Below, piece after piece: positions 1-9,484 of a stretch of DNA of 64,000 nucleotides. The stretch's first letter is position 1. Every line of letters starts with the position of its first letter. The position numbers and the translations under genes are program-made. Origin of the DNA: Actinomycetes bacterium (GTDB lineage: Bacteria; Actinomycetota; Acidimicrobiia; Acidimicrobiales; Ilumatobacteraceae); NCBI GenBank assembly GCA_025360105.1, contig JANYCT010000034.1, positions 1-64,000 on the forward strand. Direction: 5' to 3'. A model generated the notes under the pieces. It did no database searches and had not been told where the DNA came from. It was given only the letters and a program-made list of their open reading frames with translations.

Positions 1-426
1 CTCGTCGGAGTGCTCGTGTTCAGCGGGCCGTGGAGGTACATCTGGCTGTTCGTCGGACTGGTCTGCTTCCTGCCGAGTTACGCGCTGTGGAAGGCGTTCA
101 GTCGATTGCGCCGTGCAACACGGTCGATCTCGTCACTCGCAGGTTCGCTGTCATCTCTGGTGAGCGACCGTTCCGCCCGCGACGCCATGTCCCAACTGGC
201 TGCCAGCAGCGAAGACCCCGAGACTGCGCCGTTGATCAGCCTCGGCAAGGAGTTGGCCTCGTTGCGTACGGCAACCGAGAGCAATCGCGCCCAACTCGTC
301 GATCTGTGGCAGACCATCACCGCCGTGACGTCGCTACCAGGTTTGATGGCCCTCGGGATCATCGGGTCGTTCGGACTCCTGATCTTCAGTGTCGTCGCCG
401 TCGCGGTCGGTCTCATCGTCCGGTGA
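1..426 (+). CDS. hypothetical membrane protein (5' end may lie outside window)
   Basis: ORF 10..426 is open to the window edge; hydrophobic segments at both termini around a polar helical middle. Confidence 0.55.
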   Translation, partial: LVGVLVFSGPWRYIWLFVGLVCFLPSYALWKAFSRLRRATRSISSLAGSLSSLVSDRSARDAMSQLAASSEDPETAPLISLGKELASLRTATESNRAQLVDLWQTITAVTSLPGLMALGIIGSFGLLIFSVVAVAVGLIVR

Positions 427-446
427 CGACCGTCCGGTAGCGGCCA

Positions 447-1979
447 CTATGGCTTCGATGCTGCGGCGGCCTTTCGCGCGGCTGTCATTCGGCGAGCAGC
501 GGGGATAGCTGCGAGGAGAGCGGCGGCCTTGTTGTGACACTCGAGGTCTTCGTCCTCCGGCACCGAATCGGCCACGATGCCCGCTCCGGCCTGGAAGTGA
601 GCACCGTGTTCGCTGACGAACATCGTCCGGATCGTCAACGCGGTGTCCAAGTTGCCGCTGAAGTCCACGTATCCGACGACACCTGCGTACGGCCCGCGCT
701 TGACAGGTTCCAGTGCGTCGATGATCTCCATCGCCCGAACCTTGGGCGCACCGCTGACCGTTCCCGCCGGCAGCGTCGCGCGCAGGACGTCGATCGGACC
801 CTTGCCGTCGACCAGCGTGCCCGACACCTGCGAGGTGAGGTGCATCACGTGGCTGTATCGCTCGAGTGTCATCAATTCGTCGACGCTCATCGTCCCGTAC
901 TGCGCCACCCGACCGACATCGTTGCGGGCCAGGTCGACGAGCATGATGTGCTCGGCGACCTCCTTCGGGTTCTCCCTCAATTCGCCGGCCAGACGGCGGT
1001 CGTGGTCCTCGTCCCGGCCGCGACGGCGCGTGCCGGCGATGGGACGCGACGTCACACGACCTTGGCGCAGGACCACCATCGGCTCCGGCGACGACCCGAC
1101 GATGGTGATCTCGGGATGGCGGAGGAAGTACATGTACGGGCTGGGATTGATCTGGCGCAGGACGCGGTACACGTCGAAGGGGTCGGCCTGCAGATCGACG
1201 TCGAACCGCTGGGCGAGCACGACCTGGAAGATGTCTCCGGCGCGAATGTGCTCCTTGGCCACCTCGACAGCCTGCTGGTACATCCCGTGTGACATCGACG
1301 ACTTCGTCTCGGGAAGTCGTTCACCGACTTCGGGCGGGGCCACCGCGACATAGGGCAACGGGCGGCCCAGGTCTTCGACCGCCTGGATCACACGAAGCGC
1401 AGCGTGGTCGTAGGCCTCGTCCAAATCAGCTGAGGACAATCCGAGCACGGGCACGTTCTCGATCAGGTAGACACGCTGGCGCCAGTGATCGAACGCAGCC
1501 AACGAGCCGATCACACTCATCACGGCGTCGGGCATTCCGACGTCGTCGTAGGGCACATCCGGCAGGATCTCCACTTCGCGGATCACGTCATAGCCGAGGA
1601 AACCCATCAGCCCTCCCTGCAGAGGGGGCAACTCGGCGAACACCGGAGCCCGGTACGCGGCGAGGATCGCCTCCATCGCCGCCAGCATGCCCTGGTCGAG
1701 TGGTACGCCCTCGGGCAGCGATCCGTCGACGGCGATCGAGCCGTCACGGAGTGTCATCGATGCTCGCGGGTGGCGTCCGACGAACGAATACCTGCTCCAC
1801 CGCTCGGCGTGTTCGACTGATTCGAGCAAAAATCCATCGCCGTCGCCGACCAGTTTGGCGTATGCGGCAACGGGCGTCTCGAGGTCGGCGAGCAACTCGG
1901 TCCAGACGAGCAGGACCGTGTGCTCAGCGGCGAGCGCGTGAAACTCTTCTCGCGTCGGCCGAAGCCGGAAATCGGACAC
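447..1979 (-). CDS. trpE: anthranilate synthase component I
   Basis: Chorismate-binding motifs SPYMYFLRHPEITIVGSSPEPMV, RPIAGTRRRG, AGTVSGAPKVRAMEIIDALEP; GTG start chosen just after the hisI stop. Confidence 0.95.
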   Translation of the reverse strand: MSDFRLRPTREEFHALAAEHTVLLVWTELLADLETPVAAYAKLVGDGDGFLLESVEHAERWSRYSFVGRHPRASMTLRDGSIAVDGSLPEGVPLDQGMLAAMEAILAAYRAPVFAELPPLQGGLMGFLGYDVIREVEILPDVPYDDVGMPDAVMSVIGSLAAFDHWRQRVYLIENVPVLGLSSADLDEAYDHAALRVIQAVEDLGRPLPYVAVAPPEVGERLPETKSSMSHGMYQQAVEVAKEHIRAGDIFQVVLAQRFDVDLQADPFDVYRVLRQINPSPYMYFLRHPEITIVGSSPEPMVVLRQGRVTSRPIAGTRRRGRDEDHDRRLAGELRENPKEVAEHIMLVDLARNDVGRVAQYGTMSVDELMTLERYSHVMHLTSQVSGTLVDGKGPIDVLRATLPAGTVSGAPKVRAMEIIDALEPVKRGPYAGVVGYVDFSGNLDTALTIRTMFVSEHGAHFQAGAGIVADSVPEDEDLECHNKAAALLAAIPAARRMTAARKAAAASKP

Positions 1980-1983
1980 TGGC

Positions 1984-2373
1984 TCAGCCCTCTGGGGCGG
2001 TTGCTTCGGCTGCCCCGAAGCGTCGATAGAAGCAGCTGTGCGCGCCGGTGTGGCACGCCCCGCGACCCTCCTGCTCGACGAGGAACAGCAGCACGTCGGC
2101 GTCGCAGTCGTAGTAGGCCTCGCGCACGAACTGGCGGTCGCCACTCGTCTCGCCCTTGCGCCACACCTCTTGCCGGCTACGGCTCCAGTAGACCATCCGA
2201 CCTTCGGCAAAGGTCATCCGCAGCGTCTCGGCGTTCATCCAGGCGACCATCAAAACGTCCTTCGACGCGATGTCCTGGGCAATGGCTGGAACGAGGCCCG
2301 CTGCGTCGAACGTGACGCCGTCGAGCTGTTCGGGTGTCGCGTCGATGCGGACTCCGGTTGGCATGGCGCCCAT
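1984..2373 (-). CDS. hisI: phosphoribosyl-AMP cyclohydrolase
   Basis: [16 protein letters not shown]...[18 protein letters not shown]...[29 protein letters not shown]. Confidence 0.95.
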   Translation of the reverse strand: MGAMPTGVRIDATPEQLDGVTFDAAGLVPAIAQDIASKDVLMVAWMNAETLRMTFAEGRMVYWSRSRQEVWRKGETSGDRQFVREAYYDCDADVLLFLVEQEGRGACHTGAHSCFYRRFGAAEATAPEG

Positions 2374-2423
2374 GATACGAGCGACGCAACGACCGACGGC
2401 TGTCGATTCGCTCGGGAGGTGGT

Positions 2424-2750
2424 CTACAGGTAGAGACCGGTGTTGCCCTCGACTCGTGATGCGGCCACAGCATGCAGGTCGCGCTCGCGCAACATGATGT
2501 AGTCCTTGCCGCCGACTTCGACCTCGTAGCGGTCCTCGGGGCTGAACAGCACCCGATCGCCCACCTCGGCACTGCGCACGTTCTGCCCCAGCGCCACGAC
2601 CACGGCCCACACCAGACGCTTTGACATCTGCGCCGTCGCCGGGATGAGGATGCCCGCCATCGTGCGGCGCTCACCGTCTTTGTCGGGCATGTGCACCAAC
2701 AAGCGATCGTTGAGCATCTTGATCGGGAGCTTCTCGTCACTGGTCACCAT
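2424..2750 (-). CDS. GroES-like co-chaperonin family protein
   Basis: [15 protein letters not shown]...[10 protein letters not shown]...[10 protein letters not shown]...[33 protein letters not shown] is a Cpn10 pattern; no groEL nearby. Confidence 0.8.
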   Translation of the reverse strand: MVTSDEKLPIKMLNDRLLVHMPDKDGERRTMAGILIPATAQMSKRLVWAVVVALGQNVRSAEVGDRVLFSPEDRYEVEVGGKDYIMLRERDLHAVAASRVEGNTGLYL

Positions 2751-2775
2751 TGCACGGCACGGTACCGTCTGGGGT

Positions 2776-3396
2776 GTGCCGATTGAAACTGTGATGATCG
2801 ATGCGCTCGACGGCGCACAGCTGGAAGCCGACCTGGTCCGCGTCGACAACGCTTGTGTGTCGGTGGTGCTCACCCACCCGCATCCCCTGTACGGCGGCGA
2901 TCGGTTCAATCCAGTGATCGATGCGCTGTTCCACGCGTTGCCCGATGCCGGTTTCACGACGATCCGCTTCGACTTCCGCGGCGTCAACAATTCCAGCGGC
3001 AGTCACGACGATGGTGACAGTGAGCGGCTCGACGTGGTGGCTGCGCTCGAACTGTTGGACCTGGTCGACCCCGACTCGCCGGTGTGGCTGGTCGGCTACT
3101 CGTTCGGTGCATTCGTCGCACTGAACGTGCTCGACCCGCGCGTCGCAGGGTGGGTGGCCGTGGCTCCCCCATTGGCGACGATGAAGGCGCGCTGCCTCGC
3201 CGACCGCGACCACCGCACCAAGCTGTTGCTGGTGCCCGAGCACGATCAGTTCAGCCCACCGGTACCCACCGCCGATTTCACGAGCACTTGGGTGGCATGC
3301 ACCCAGCAGAACATCGTGATGGCCGACCATTTCCTGAACGGCCACACCTCCGCGGTTGCCGGCATCGTGCGTACCCACCTCACGGGGCAGGCATGA
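2776..3396 (+). CDS. alpha/beta hydrolase
   Basis: HPHPLYGGDRFNPV, FDFRGVNNSSG and VGYSFGAFVAL (nucleophile elbow); GTG start. Confidence 0.85.
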   Translation: MPIETVMIDALDGAQLEADLVRVDNACVSVVLTHPHPLYGGDRFNPVIDALFHALPDAGFTTIRFDFRGVNNSSGSHDDGDSERLDVVAALELLDLVDPDSPVWLVGYSFGAFVALNVLDPRVAGWVAVAPPLATMKARCLADRDHRTKLLLVPEHDQFSPPVPTADFTSTWVACTQQNIVMADHFLNGHTSAVAGIVRTHLTGQA

Positions 3397-3866
3397 ACCT
3401 CGCGCCCGACAACGATGCGCTGCATCGTCTCACCAGCCACGACGAGATCCGCCAACTCGCGGCGCGCTACTGCTGGGCGCTCGACACACTGGATCGTGAG
3501 TTGCTCTCGCGTGTGTTCACCGTCGACGCCACGGCAAGCCTCGGGCGCGGCATGCAGAACGGTTTCGACGAAATCTGGTCGTGGATCCACGGTGTACTCG
3601 CGCATCTCGATGCCAGCCAGCACCTCATCGGCTCGCAGCTCATCGACTTGTCCGCTGACGCTCGGTCGGCAACGAGCCGTTGCCACTTCCATGCGCAGCA
3701 CGTGCGCGCTTCAGCGGGAAACGACACGCAGTACATCGTGGCCGGTCGATACGACGACCGGCTGGTGCTCACCGATGATGGTTGGCGCATTGCCCACCGC
3801 ACGCTGAAGGTGATCTGGACAAGCGGCAACCCCGAAGTGATCAGCCCGCCTTCTTTTCCTTCTTGA
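3393..3866 (+). CDS. SnoaL-like/NTF2-fold protein
   Basis: DEIRQLAARYCWALDTLDRELLSRVFTVDAT...DGWRIAHRTLKVIW; start overlaps the upstream stop. Confidence 0.8.
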   Translation: MNLAPDNDALHRLTSHDEIRQLAARYCWALDTLDRELLSRVFTVDATASLGRGMQNGFDEIWSWIHGVLAHLDASQHLIGSQLIDLSADARSATSRCHFHAQHVRASAGNDTQYIVAGRYDDRLVLTDDGWRIAHRTLKVIWTSGNPEVISPPSFPS

Positions 3867-3936
3867 CGGCACGCTTTTCTTTCAAGGTCTTACCCTGCTT
3901 CTTCGGGGCGGCCTTCTGCGGCGACTTTCCTGCCAT
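3841..3936 (-). CDS. 31-aa lysine-rich small protein
   Basis: MAGKSPQKAAPKKQGKTLKEKRAVKKEKKAG; purine-rich leader gagaggagagcacc precedes the ATG; convergent overlap with the SnoaL gene. Confidence 0.6.
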   Translation of the reverse strand: MAGKSPQKAAPKKQGKTLKEKRAVKKEKKAG

Positions 3937-4136
3937 GGTGCTCTCCTCTCGTTCGACGTTGCGAGATGCGACGTTGACCTGCGGTGCTTGAGGCGGGCGC
4001 CGGGCGGGCCGCAGCTGAACTGAGACCCGTAAGGCGCACGAGCCAAATGCTGTGGCGCATGAGTCACCATAGCGGTGTCGCCCACCGCCAGCGTCGGCAC
4101 ACGGGCTCATCTGCAACCCCAATTTCGTGGGGGGTC

Positions 4137-4186
4137 GTTCTGCGTGACGGCGCGTGCCCTGGAGGGCACGTATCATCACGCAGAAC
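4137..4186. terminator. bipartite inverted repeat at 3' end of the aldo/keto reductase gene
   Basis: Outer arms gttctgcgtga/tcacgcagaac (11 bp) and inner arms cgtgccct/agggcacg (8 bp, 2-nt loop); no clear T tract. Confidence 0.5.
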
Positions 4187-4188
4187 CG

Positions 4189-5169
4189 CTACTTGGCGAT
4201 GGCGGCGTTGATGCGTGCGACGACTTCGGGGGTGAGCGCCTCGAGCACATCGAGGGCGCCCATGTTGTCGACCACCTGCGAGGCGCGGCTGGCGCCCGTG
4301 ATGACGGTGGTGACGTTCGGGTTGGCGGCACACCAGGCAATGGCGAGCTGCGCCATCGAGCAACCGAGTTCTTCGGCGATCGGGCGCAGTCGCTCGACGC
4401 GATCGATCTCGGCGGCATCAGTGAGCCGCGTGGCCAACCAGCCGTAGCCGGGCAGCGCGGCGCGGCTGTCCTCGGGGACACCGTCGCGGTACTTGCCGGT
4501 GAGCAGACCCGATGCGAGCGGGCTCCAGATGGTGGTACCCAAACCGATGTCGCCGTAGAGACGAGCGAACTCGACCTCGACCTTGCGGCGCTCCATCATG
4601 TTGTACTGCGGCTGCTCCATCACGGGCTTATGCAGATGATGTCGTTCGGCAATCTCCCACGCAGCACGGATCTCGTCAGCGGTCCATTCGCTGGTGCCCC
4701 AGTACAACACCTTGCCGCGCTCGATGAGATCGTGCATCGCCCAGACGGTTTCCTCGATGGGCGTGTTCGGATCGGCTCGGTGGCAGAACAACAGGTCGAC
4801 GAAATCGACACGTAGGCGATCGAGGCAGCCCTCGATGCTGTGGTGCAGGTACTTGCGGTTGAGCGTGTTGACCATGTTCGCCATGTTGCCGTCAATGCCC
4901 CAAAACACCTTGGTGGACAGCACGTAGCTCTGACGCTTCCAGCCGAGTTGCTCGATGACGCGGCCCATGATGGCTTCGCTTTCACCTCCTGCGTAGGCCT
5001 CGGCGTTGTCGTAGAAGTTGCAGCCGGCATCGTGCGCGGCCTGCATGCATTCCAGCGCAGTGTCGTCTTTGAGTTGGTTGTCGAATGTGACCCACGATCC
5101 GAACGAGAGCACCGAGAGTTGCAGACCCGAATGTCCGAGTCGGCGGAATGGCATTTTTGTCTGAGGCAT
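4189..5169 (-). CDS. aldo/keto reductase (potassium-channel beta-subunit-like)
   Basis: [71 protein letters not shown]. Confidence 0.92.
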   Translation of the reverse strand: MPQTKMPFRRLGHSGLQLSVLSFGSWVTFDNQLKDDTALECMQAAHDAGCNFYDNAEAYAGGESEAIMGRVIEQLGWKRQSYVLSTKVFWGIDGNMANMVNTLNRKYLHHSIEGCLDRLRVDFVDLLFCHRADPNTPIEETVWAMHDLIERGKVLYWGTSEWTADEIRAAWEIAERHHLHKPVMEQPQYNMMERRKVEVEFARLYGDIGLGTTIWSPLASGLLTGKYRDGVPEDSRAALPGYGWLATRLTDAAEIDRVERLRPIAEELGCSMAQLAIAWCAANPNVTTVITGASRASQVVDNMGALDVLEALTPEVVARINAAIAK

Positions 5170-5190
5170 ACCGAGACGGTACCCGCCGAA

Positions 5191-5970
5191 TCAGCTGGGC
5201 GGACGAACAATCACTCCGGCCGCAAGCAATGCACGCTTGGCGTCGGCGATGGTGAACTCACCGAAGTGGAAGATGGATGCTGCGAGCACTGCGTCGGCGT
5301 GGCCGACGACCACGCCATTGACTAGATGCTGCAGTGTGCCCACCCCGCCGCTAGCGATGACCGGCACATTGACTGCCTCGACGATGGCGTTGGTGAGGTC
5401 GGTCTCAAAGCCCTCTCGCGTGCCGTCGCGGTCCATCGAGGTGAGCAGGATCTCACCCGCGCCCAGCGACGCAGCCTGCTGTGCCCAAGACACTGCGTCG
5501 CGACCGGTGGGCGTGCGGCCTCCGTGCAGAAATACCTCCCACGAAGTCGCTGGGCTGACCTTCGCTGGAGTGGCGCGGGCATCGATTGCACACACCACGC
5601 ATTGTGCACCGAACTCAGCAGCGATCTCAGCGATCAGATCGGGGCGCTCGAACGCAGCCGTGTTCACGCTCACTTTGTCGGCGCCGGCGCGCAGCATGCG
5701 ACGTGCATCTTCGACGCTGCGAATTCCACCGCCAACGGTGAAGGGGATGAACACTTGCTCGGCAACGCGCCGCACGACATTGACCATCGTGTCGCGACCG
5801 TCAGATGATGCCGTGATGTCGAGGAACACCAACTCGTCGGCACCCTCAGCGTCGTAGCGAGCCGCAAGTTCGACCGGGTCACCGGCGTCGCGTAGGCCGA
5901 CGAAGTTGATGCCCTTCACCACGCGACCGTCGGTCACATCAAGACAGGGAATGACTCGGGCCACCTTCAT
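5191..5970 (-). CDS. hisF: imidazole glycerol phosphate synthase cyclase subunit
   Basis: [55 protein letters not shown]. Confidence 0.97.
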   Translation of the reverse strand: MKVARVIPCLDVTDGRVVKGINFVGLRDAGDPVELAARYDAEGADELVFLDITASSDGRDTMVNVVRRVAEQVFIPFTVGGGIRSVEDARRMLRAGADKVSVNTAAFERPDLIAEIAAEFGAQCVVCAIDARATPAKVSPATSWEVFLHGGRTPTGRDAVSWAQQAASLGAGEILLTSMDRDGTREGFETDLTNAIVEAVNVPVIASGGVGTLQHLVNGVVVGHADAVLAASIFHFGEFTIADAKRALLAAGVIVRPPS

Positions 5971-6611
5971 CGTGCACCCTGGGGTGAACCAGCAGCACGG
6001 ACGAAGTTGGCCAGCAGGGCGAGACCCGACGGGCCGGACTTCTCTGGATGGAACTGCGTGGCGAAAACGTTCTCGTTGCGGAACGCAGCGTTCAGTTCGC
6101 TGCCGTAGTGACAGGTGGCCGCGATCATGCCCGCGTCGGCAGGTACTCCGTGCAGTGAGTGAACGAAGTACATCCAAGCATCGTCGCCGAGACCTGCAAG
6201 CATGGGGTCGTCGGCGAGCACAAGGTGCAGTTGGTTCCACTGCATCTGCGGGCGTTTCACGCCGGGCGGAATCCACCGAACGCGGCCCGGCAACACACCG
6301 AGCCCGGTGGCCGTGACATCTTCGTCGCTGCCGTCGAACAGCATCTGCATGCCCACGCAGATTCCGAGAAACGGCCGACCTGACGCAACGGCTTCGTGCA
6401 CACTCGCCTCAAGATCGACGCTGCGCAAAGCGCTCATACAGGCGCCGAAGGCGCCCACTCCGGGAAGCACCACCGCGTCGGCATCGCGGATGAACCCGTG
6501 ATCGGACGTGAGCGTGGCGTGACCCCCAACGTGCTGCAACGCCTTCTCCGCCGATCGCAGATTGCCGATGCCGTAGTCGAGTACGGCGATGACCGGCGCG
6601 CGTTCGGTCAC
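5967..6611 (-). CDS. hisH: imidazole glycerol phosphate synthase glutaminase subunit
   Basis: [66 protein letters not shown]. Confidence 0.97.
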   Translation of the reverse strand: MTERAPVIAVLDYGIGNLRSAEKALQHVGGHATLTSDHGFIRDADAVVLPGVGAFGACMSALRSVDLEASVHEAVASGRPFLGICVGMQMLFDGSDEDVTATGLGVLPGRVRWIPPGVKRPQMQWNQLHLVLADDPMLAGLGDDAWMYFVHSLHGVPADAGMIAATCHYGSELNAAFRNENVFATQFHPEKSGPSGLALLANFVRAAGSPQGAR

Positions 6612-7198
6612 AGAACGCCCTTGGTTGAGGGCAGTGCGCTGCCCTCGATGCGGACTGCGTCGCGCAGGCAACGGGCCAGACCCTTGAACGTGGCCTCGAT
6701 GATGTGGTGCACGTTGTTGCCGTGACGCAACGACACGTGCAGAGTGATGCCGGCAGCCGTAGCGAAACTAGAAACGGCGTGTTCGGCGAGTTGCGGATCA
6801 AACGCAGGGTTGCCCAACGGCAGGCACTCGGGAAGCGGAACGTCCCACACCACGAACGGACGGCCCGAGAGATCGAGCGCGACCTCCACGAGTGCCTCAT
6901 CGAGCGGATACAGCCCGCTCGCAAAACGGCGAACGCCGACCTTGTCGCCCACGGCCTCGCGGAATGCCTCACCCAGGGTGATGGCAACGTCTTCGACGGT
7001 GTGATGCGTGTCGATGTGCAGATCGCCCGTGGCTGCGATGGTCAGGTCGAAACCACCGTGGCGGCCCAACTGATCGAGCATGTGGTCGTAGAACGGTATC
7101 CCGGTGGACACCGAGGTGACGCCTGAGCCATCGAGATCGATAGACAACGCGATCGACGTTTCCTTGGTGCTGCGTTCGCGTGTGGCGATGCGGCTCAT
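6608..7198 (-). CDS. hisB: imidazoleglycerol-phosphate dehydratase
   Basis: GIPFYDHMLDQLGRHGGFDLTIAATGDLHIDTHHTVEDVAITLGEAF. Confidence 0.97.
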   Translation of the reverse strand: MSRIATRERSTKETSIALSIDLDGSGVTSVSTGIPFYDHMLDQLGRHGGFDLTIAATGDLHIDTHHTVEDVAITLGEAFREAVGDKVGVRRFASGLYPLDEALVEVALDLSGRPFVVWDVPLPECLPLGNPAFDPQLAEHAVSSFATAAGITLHVSLRHGNNVHHIIEATFKGLARCLRDAVRIEGSALPSTKGVL

Positions 7199-8256
7199 GA
7201 CAGGACCTCCTGCAACGCATACAAAAACGCGTTGTTCTCTTCTGGCGTACCGACGGTGACACGAAGGCAGTTCTCGAGTCGCGGCCAACTGCTGCAATCG
7301 CGTACGAGCACGCTGTGTTCGACCAATGCCTGCCATGTGTCGCGACCCGATCGTGTGCGTGGCCGGAAGAGCACGAAGTTCGCACCACTCGGCCAATAGT
7401 GCAACGCCATGTTGTCGAACGCCGACTGAATGCGATCGCGCTCGGAAACGATGAGCTGCACCCGTGCTTCCATATCGTCAACGAAGCGCAGGGCGAGGCG
7501 GCCCGCGATCTGCTTCGCTGCATCAAGATGGTATGGCAGGATCACCTTGTCGAGTTCGGCGACGAGCCACGAGGGGCCCACCAGATACCCCAACCGTGCG
7601 CCAGCCATCGACCAGGTCTTGCTGAAAGTACGCGTGACCACCAACGGTGTTTCCTCGTCGATCAGGTCGAGCGCGGACCAGTCCGCAAACTGACCGTACG
7701 CCTCGTCGACGACGACAAGTCCGGTCGCCATGTCCATCACGGCACGCACGTTGGCCTCGGGTTCGACGAGGCCGGTGGGATTGTTCGGCGAACACAGAAA
7801 CGTGACGACGGGATCAAAGGATTCGCACACCCGGCGAACCTCGCCGAGATCGAGGGTGAAGTCGCCACGACGTTCGCCCTCGACCACCGTGGCCCCCGTG
7901 AGGCGGGCGATGTGTGCATGCAATTGGTAGGTGGGCTCGAATGTGGCGATAGTGCGTCCCGGCCCGGCGTAGGTGAGCAACAGGGTCTGCAGCACCTCGT
8001 TGGAACCATTTGCGGCGAACACCTGCGAGGGGTCAACGCCGTGCAGCGCAGCGATTGCTGCGCGCAATTCGGTGGCGGCACGATCGGGATACCGGTGCCA
8101 TTCAAGGCGAGACAATTCCGACGCGAACGCGTCATGCCAAGCGGCCGGGGGCGCAGTGGGCGACTCGTTCGTGTTGAGCCGAACTCGAACCGAGACCTGC
8201 GGCGAGTGATATCCCTCGAGAGCCTTGAGATCGTCACGAACAGCAATACGCACCAC
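7195..8256 (-). CDS. hisC: histidinol-phosphate aminotransferase
   Basis: LNTNESPTAPP, FAANGSNEVLQTLLLTYAGPG, FLCSPNNPTG, VVDEAYGQF, TRTFSKTWSMAGARLGY; overlaps hisB. Confidence 0.95.
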   Translation of the reverse strand: MVRIAVRDDLKALEGYHSPQVSVRVRLNTNESPTAPPAAWHDAFASELSRLEWHRYPDRAATELRAAIAALHGVDPSQVFAANGSNEVLQTLLLTYAGPGRTIATFEPTYQLHAHIARLTGATVVEGERRGDFTLDLGEVRRVCESFDPVVTFLCSPNNPTGLVEPEANVRAVMDMATGLVVVDEAYGQFADWSALDLIDEETPLVVTRTFSKTWSMAGARLGYLVGPSWLVAELDKVILPYHLDAAKQIAGRLALRFVDDMEARVQLIVSERDRIQSAFDNMALHYWPSGANFVLFRPRTRSGRDTWQALVEHSVLVRDCSSWPRLENCLRVTVGTPEENNAFLYALQEVLS

Positions 8257-8392
8257 GCACGCAGGCTACCGATGCCGTGCTTCATCTCACGAACACTTTC
8301 CCGCCCGCGAGCGCTCCGCGTTGGGCCACGTTGCTCGAACAGATCCACCGATGCAGCGAGCATTCCGCACCGTCGTCGGCAAGAATGCCGCC

Positions 8393-8587
8393 ATGAGTTC
8401 ATCTTCGGCGGCAGAGATCAGCGTCATCGCGGACGGCATCGACGGGTATCGAGCCCGAGTAGCGGGCTTGGCCGAGCCGTTCATCGGCTCTCCTGAAGAA
8501 GACCTCCTCGCCGCGTTTTACGAAGCCGAACGGGCCCTGCGCACAGCACATCGAGCGATGCAGCGAGCGATGAAGCTCACCCGCTGA
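8393..8587 (+). CDS. small hypothetical protein (64 aa)
   Basis: ORF with plausible ATG; no recognised family. Confidence 0.5.
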   Translation: MSSSSAAEISVIADGIDGYRARVAGLAEPFIGSPEEDLLAAFYEAERALRTAHRAMQRAMKLTR

Positions 8588-8623
8588 GCAGCAACGCGCC
8601 CAATTCAACGCGCAGAAACACAA

Positions 8624-8726
8624 CCCACAAAAACGGCAACGGCCCCTCGCGGGGCCGTTGCACTGCGATGCCAGGCGGCGGATCCCGGCAACGCCCACAG
8701 ACCAGGTGGCGGGAACCTGGTTGGTG
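8624..8726 (-). ncRNA. candidate small RNA downstream of nth
   Basis: Minus strand: TTGCGC-17 nt-CACAAT promoter-like pair (8732-8760), hairpin ACCAGGT/ACCTGGT, then GC-rich hairpin plus TTTTT terminator (8629-8661). Confidence 0.4.
8629..8661 (-). terminator. Rho-independent terminator
   Basis: gcaacggccccgcgaggggccgttgc followed by cgttttt on the minus strand. Confidence 0.75.
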
Positions 8727-8776
8727 GAGTCATTGTGGCACCCTCGTCCGAGCGGCGCAAGGCGGCAATTACCCGT

Positions 8777-9442
8777 TCACGCGCGGCGCTCCCGCTTTCG
8801 GGGCAGCAACGACGACGGGCAGATGTCCTCGAGCACGCAGAACCCACACCGGGGCTTTCTTGCGTCGCACACTCGCCGACCATGAAGGATGGTACGCAGG
8901 CTGAACGGCCCCCACTCAACCGAGGGCAGGTATCCGCTCAGCTCCCGCTCAACCTTCACCGGGTCGTCGTGCTCGGTGAGGGCGAGTTTGCGGCTGAGTC
9001 TGCCGACATGGGTGTCAACTGGCAGGCCTGGCAGCCCAAACACCACGCTGCGCACGACATTGCCCGTCTTGCGGCCAACTCCGGGCAACGTGACCAGGTC
9101 ATCGAGATCGGTCGGCACCGCACCATCGAAACGTTCGACCAGGGCTACCGCCATGCCGATCAGGTTTTTCGATTTCGCCTGATAGAACCCTGTTGAGCGT
9201 ACGATCGTCTCCACATCAGCCGGGTTGGCTACCGCCAATGCCTGAGGGGTCGGATACGCAGCGAACAACACCGGGGTCACCATGTTGACCCGCGCGTCCG
9301 TGCACTGCGCCGACAGGATGGTGGCGGCGAGCAACTCGAAAGCGTTGTTGTGATCGAGCTCGCACATCGCCTCCGGATACGCGAGGGCGAGCCTGCGGGC
9401 CACCTCGCGCGTGCGGGTCTTGGGGGTACGAGGAGACGACAC
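8777..9442 (-). CDS. nth: endonuclease III
   Basis: LLAATILSAQCTDARVN, LVTLPGVGRKTGNVV, VDTHVGRLSRKL, C-terminal Fe-S cysteines CDARKPRCGFCVLEDIC. Confidence 0.96.
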   Translation of the reverse strand: MSSPRTPKTRTREVARRLALAYPEAMCELDHNNAFELLAATILSAQCTDARVNMVTPVLFAAYPTPQALAVANPADVETIVRSTGFYQAKSKNLIGMAVALVERFDGAVPTDLDDLVTLPGVGRKTGNVVRSVVFGLPGLPVDTHVGRLSRKLALTEHDDPVKVERELSGYLPSVEWGPFSLRTILHGRRVCDARKPRCGFCVLEDICPSSLLPRKRERRA

Positions 9443-9484
9443 CGTCTCAGACTAGGCACCACCCAAGCCGGTAACCTCACAACG

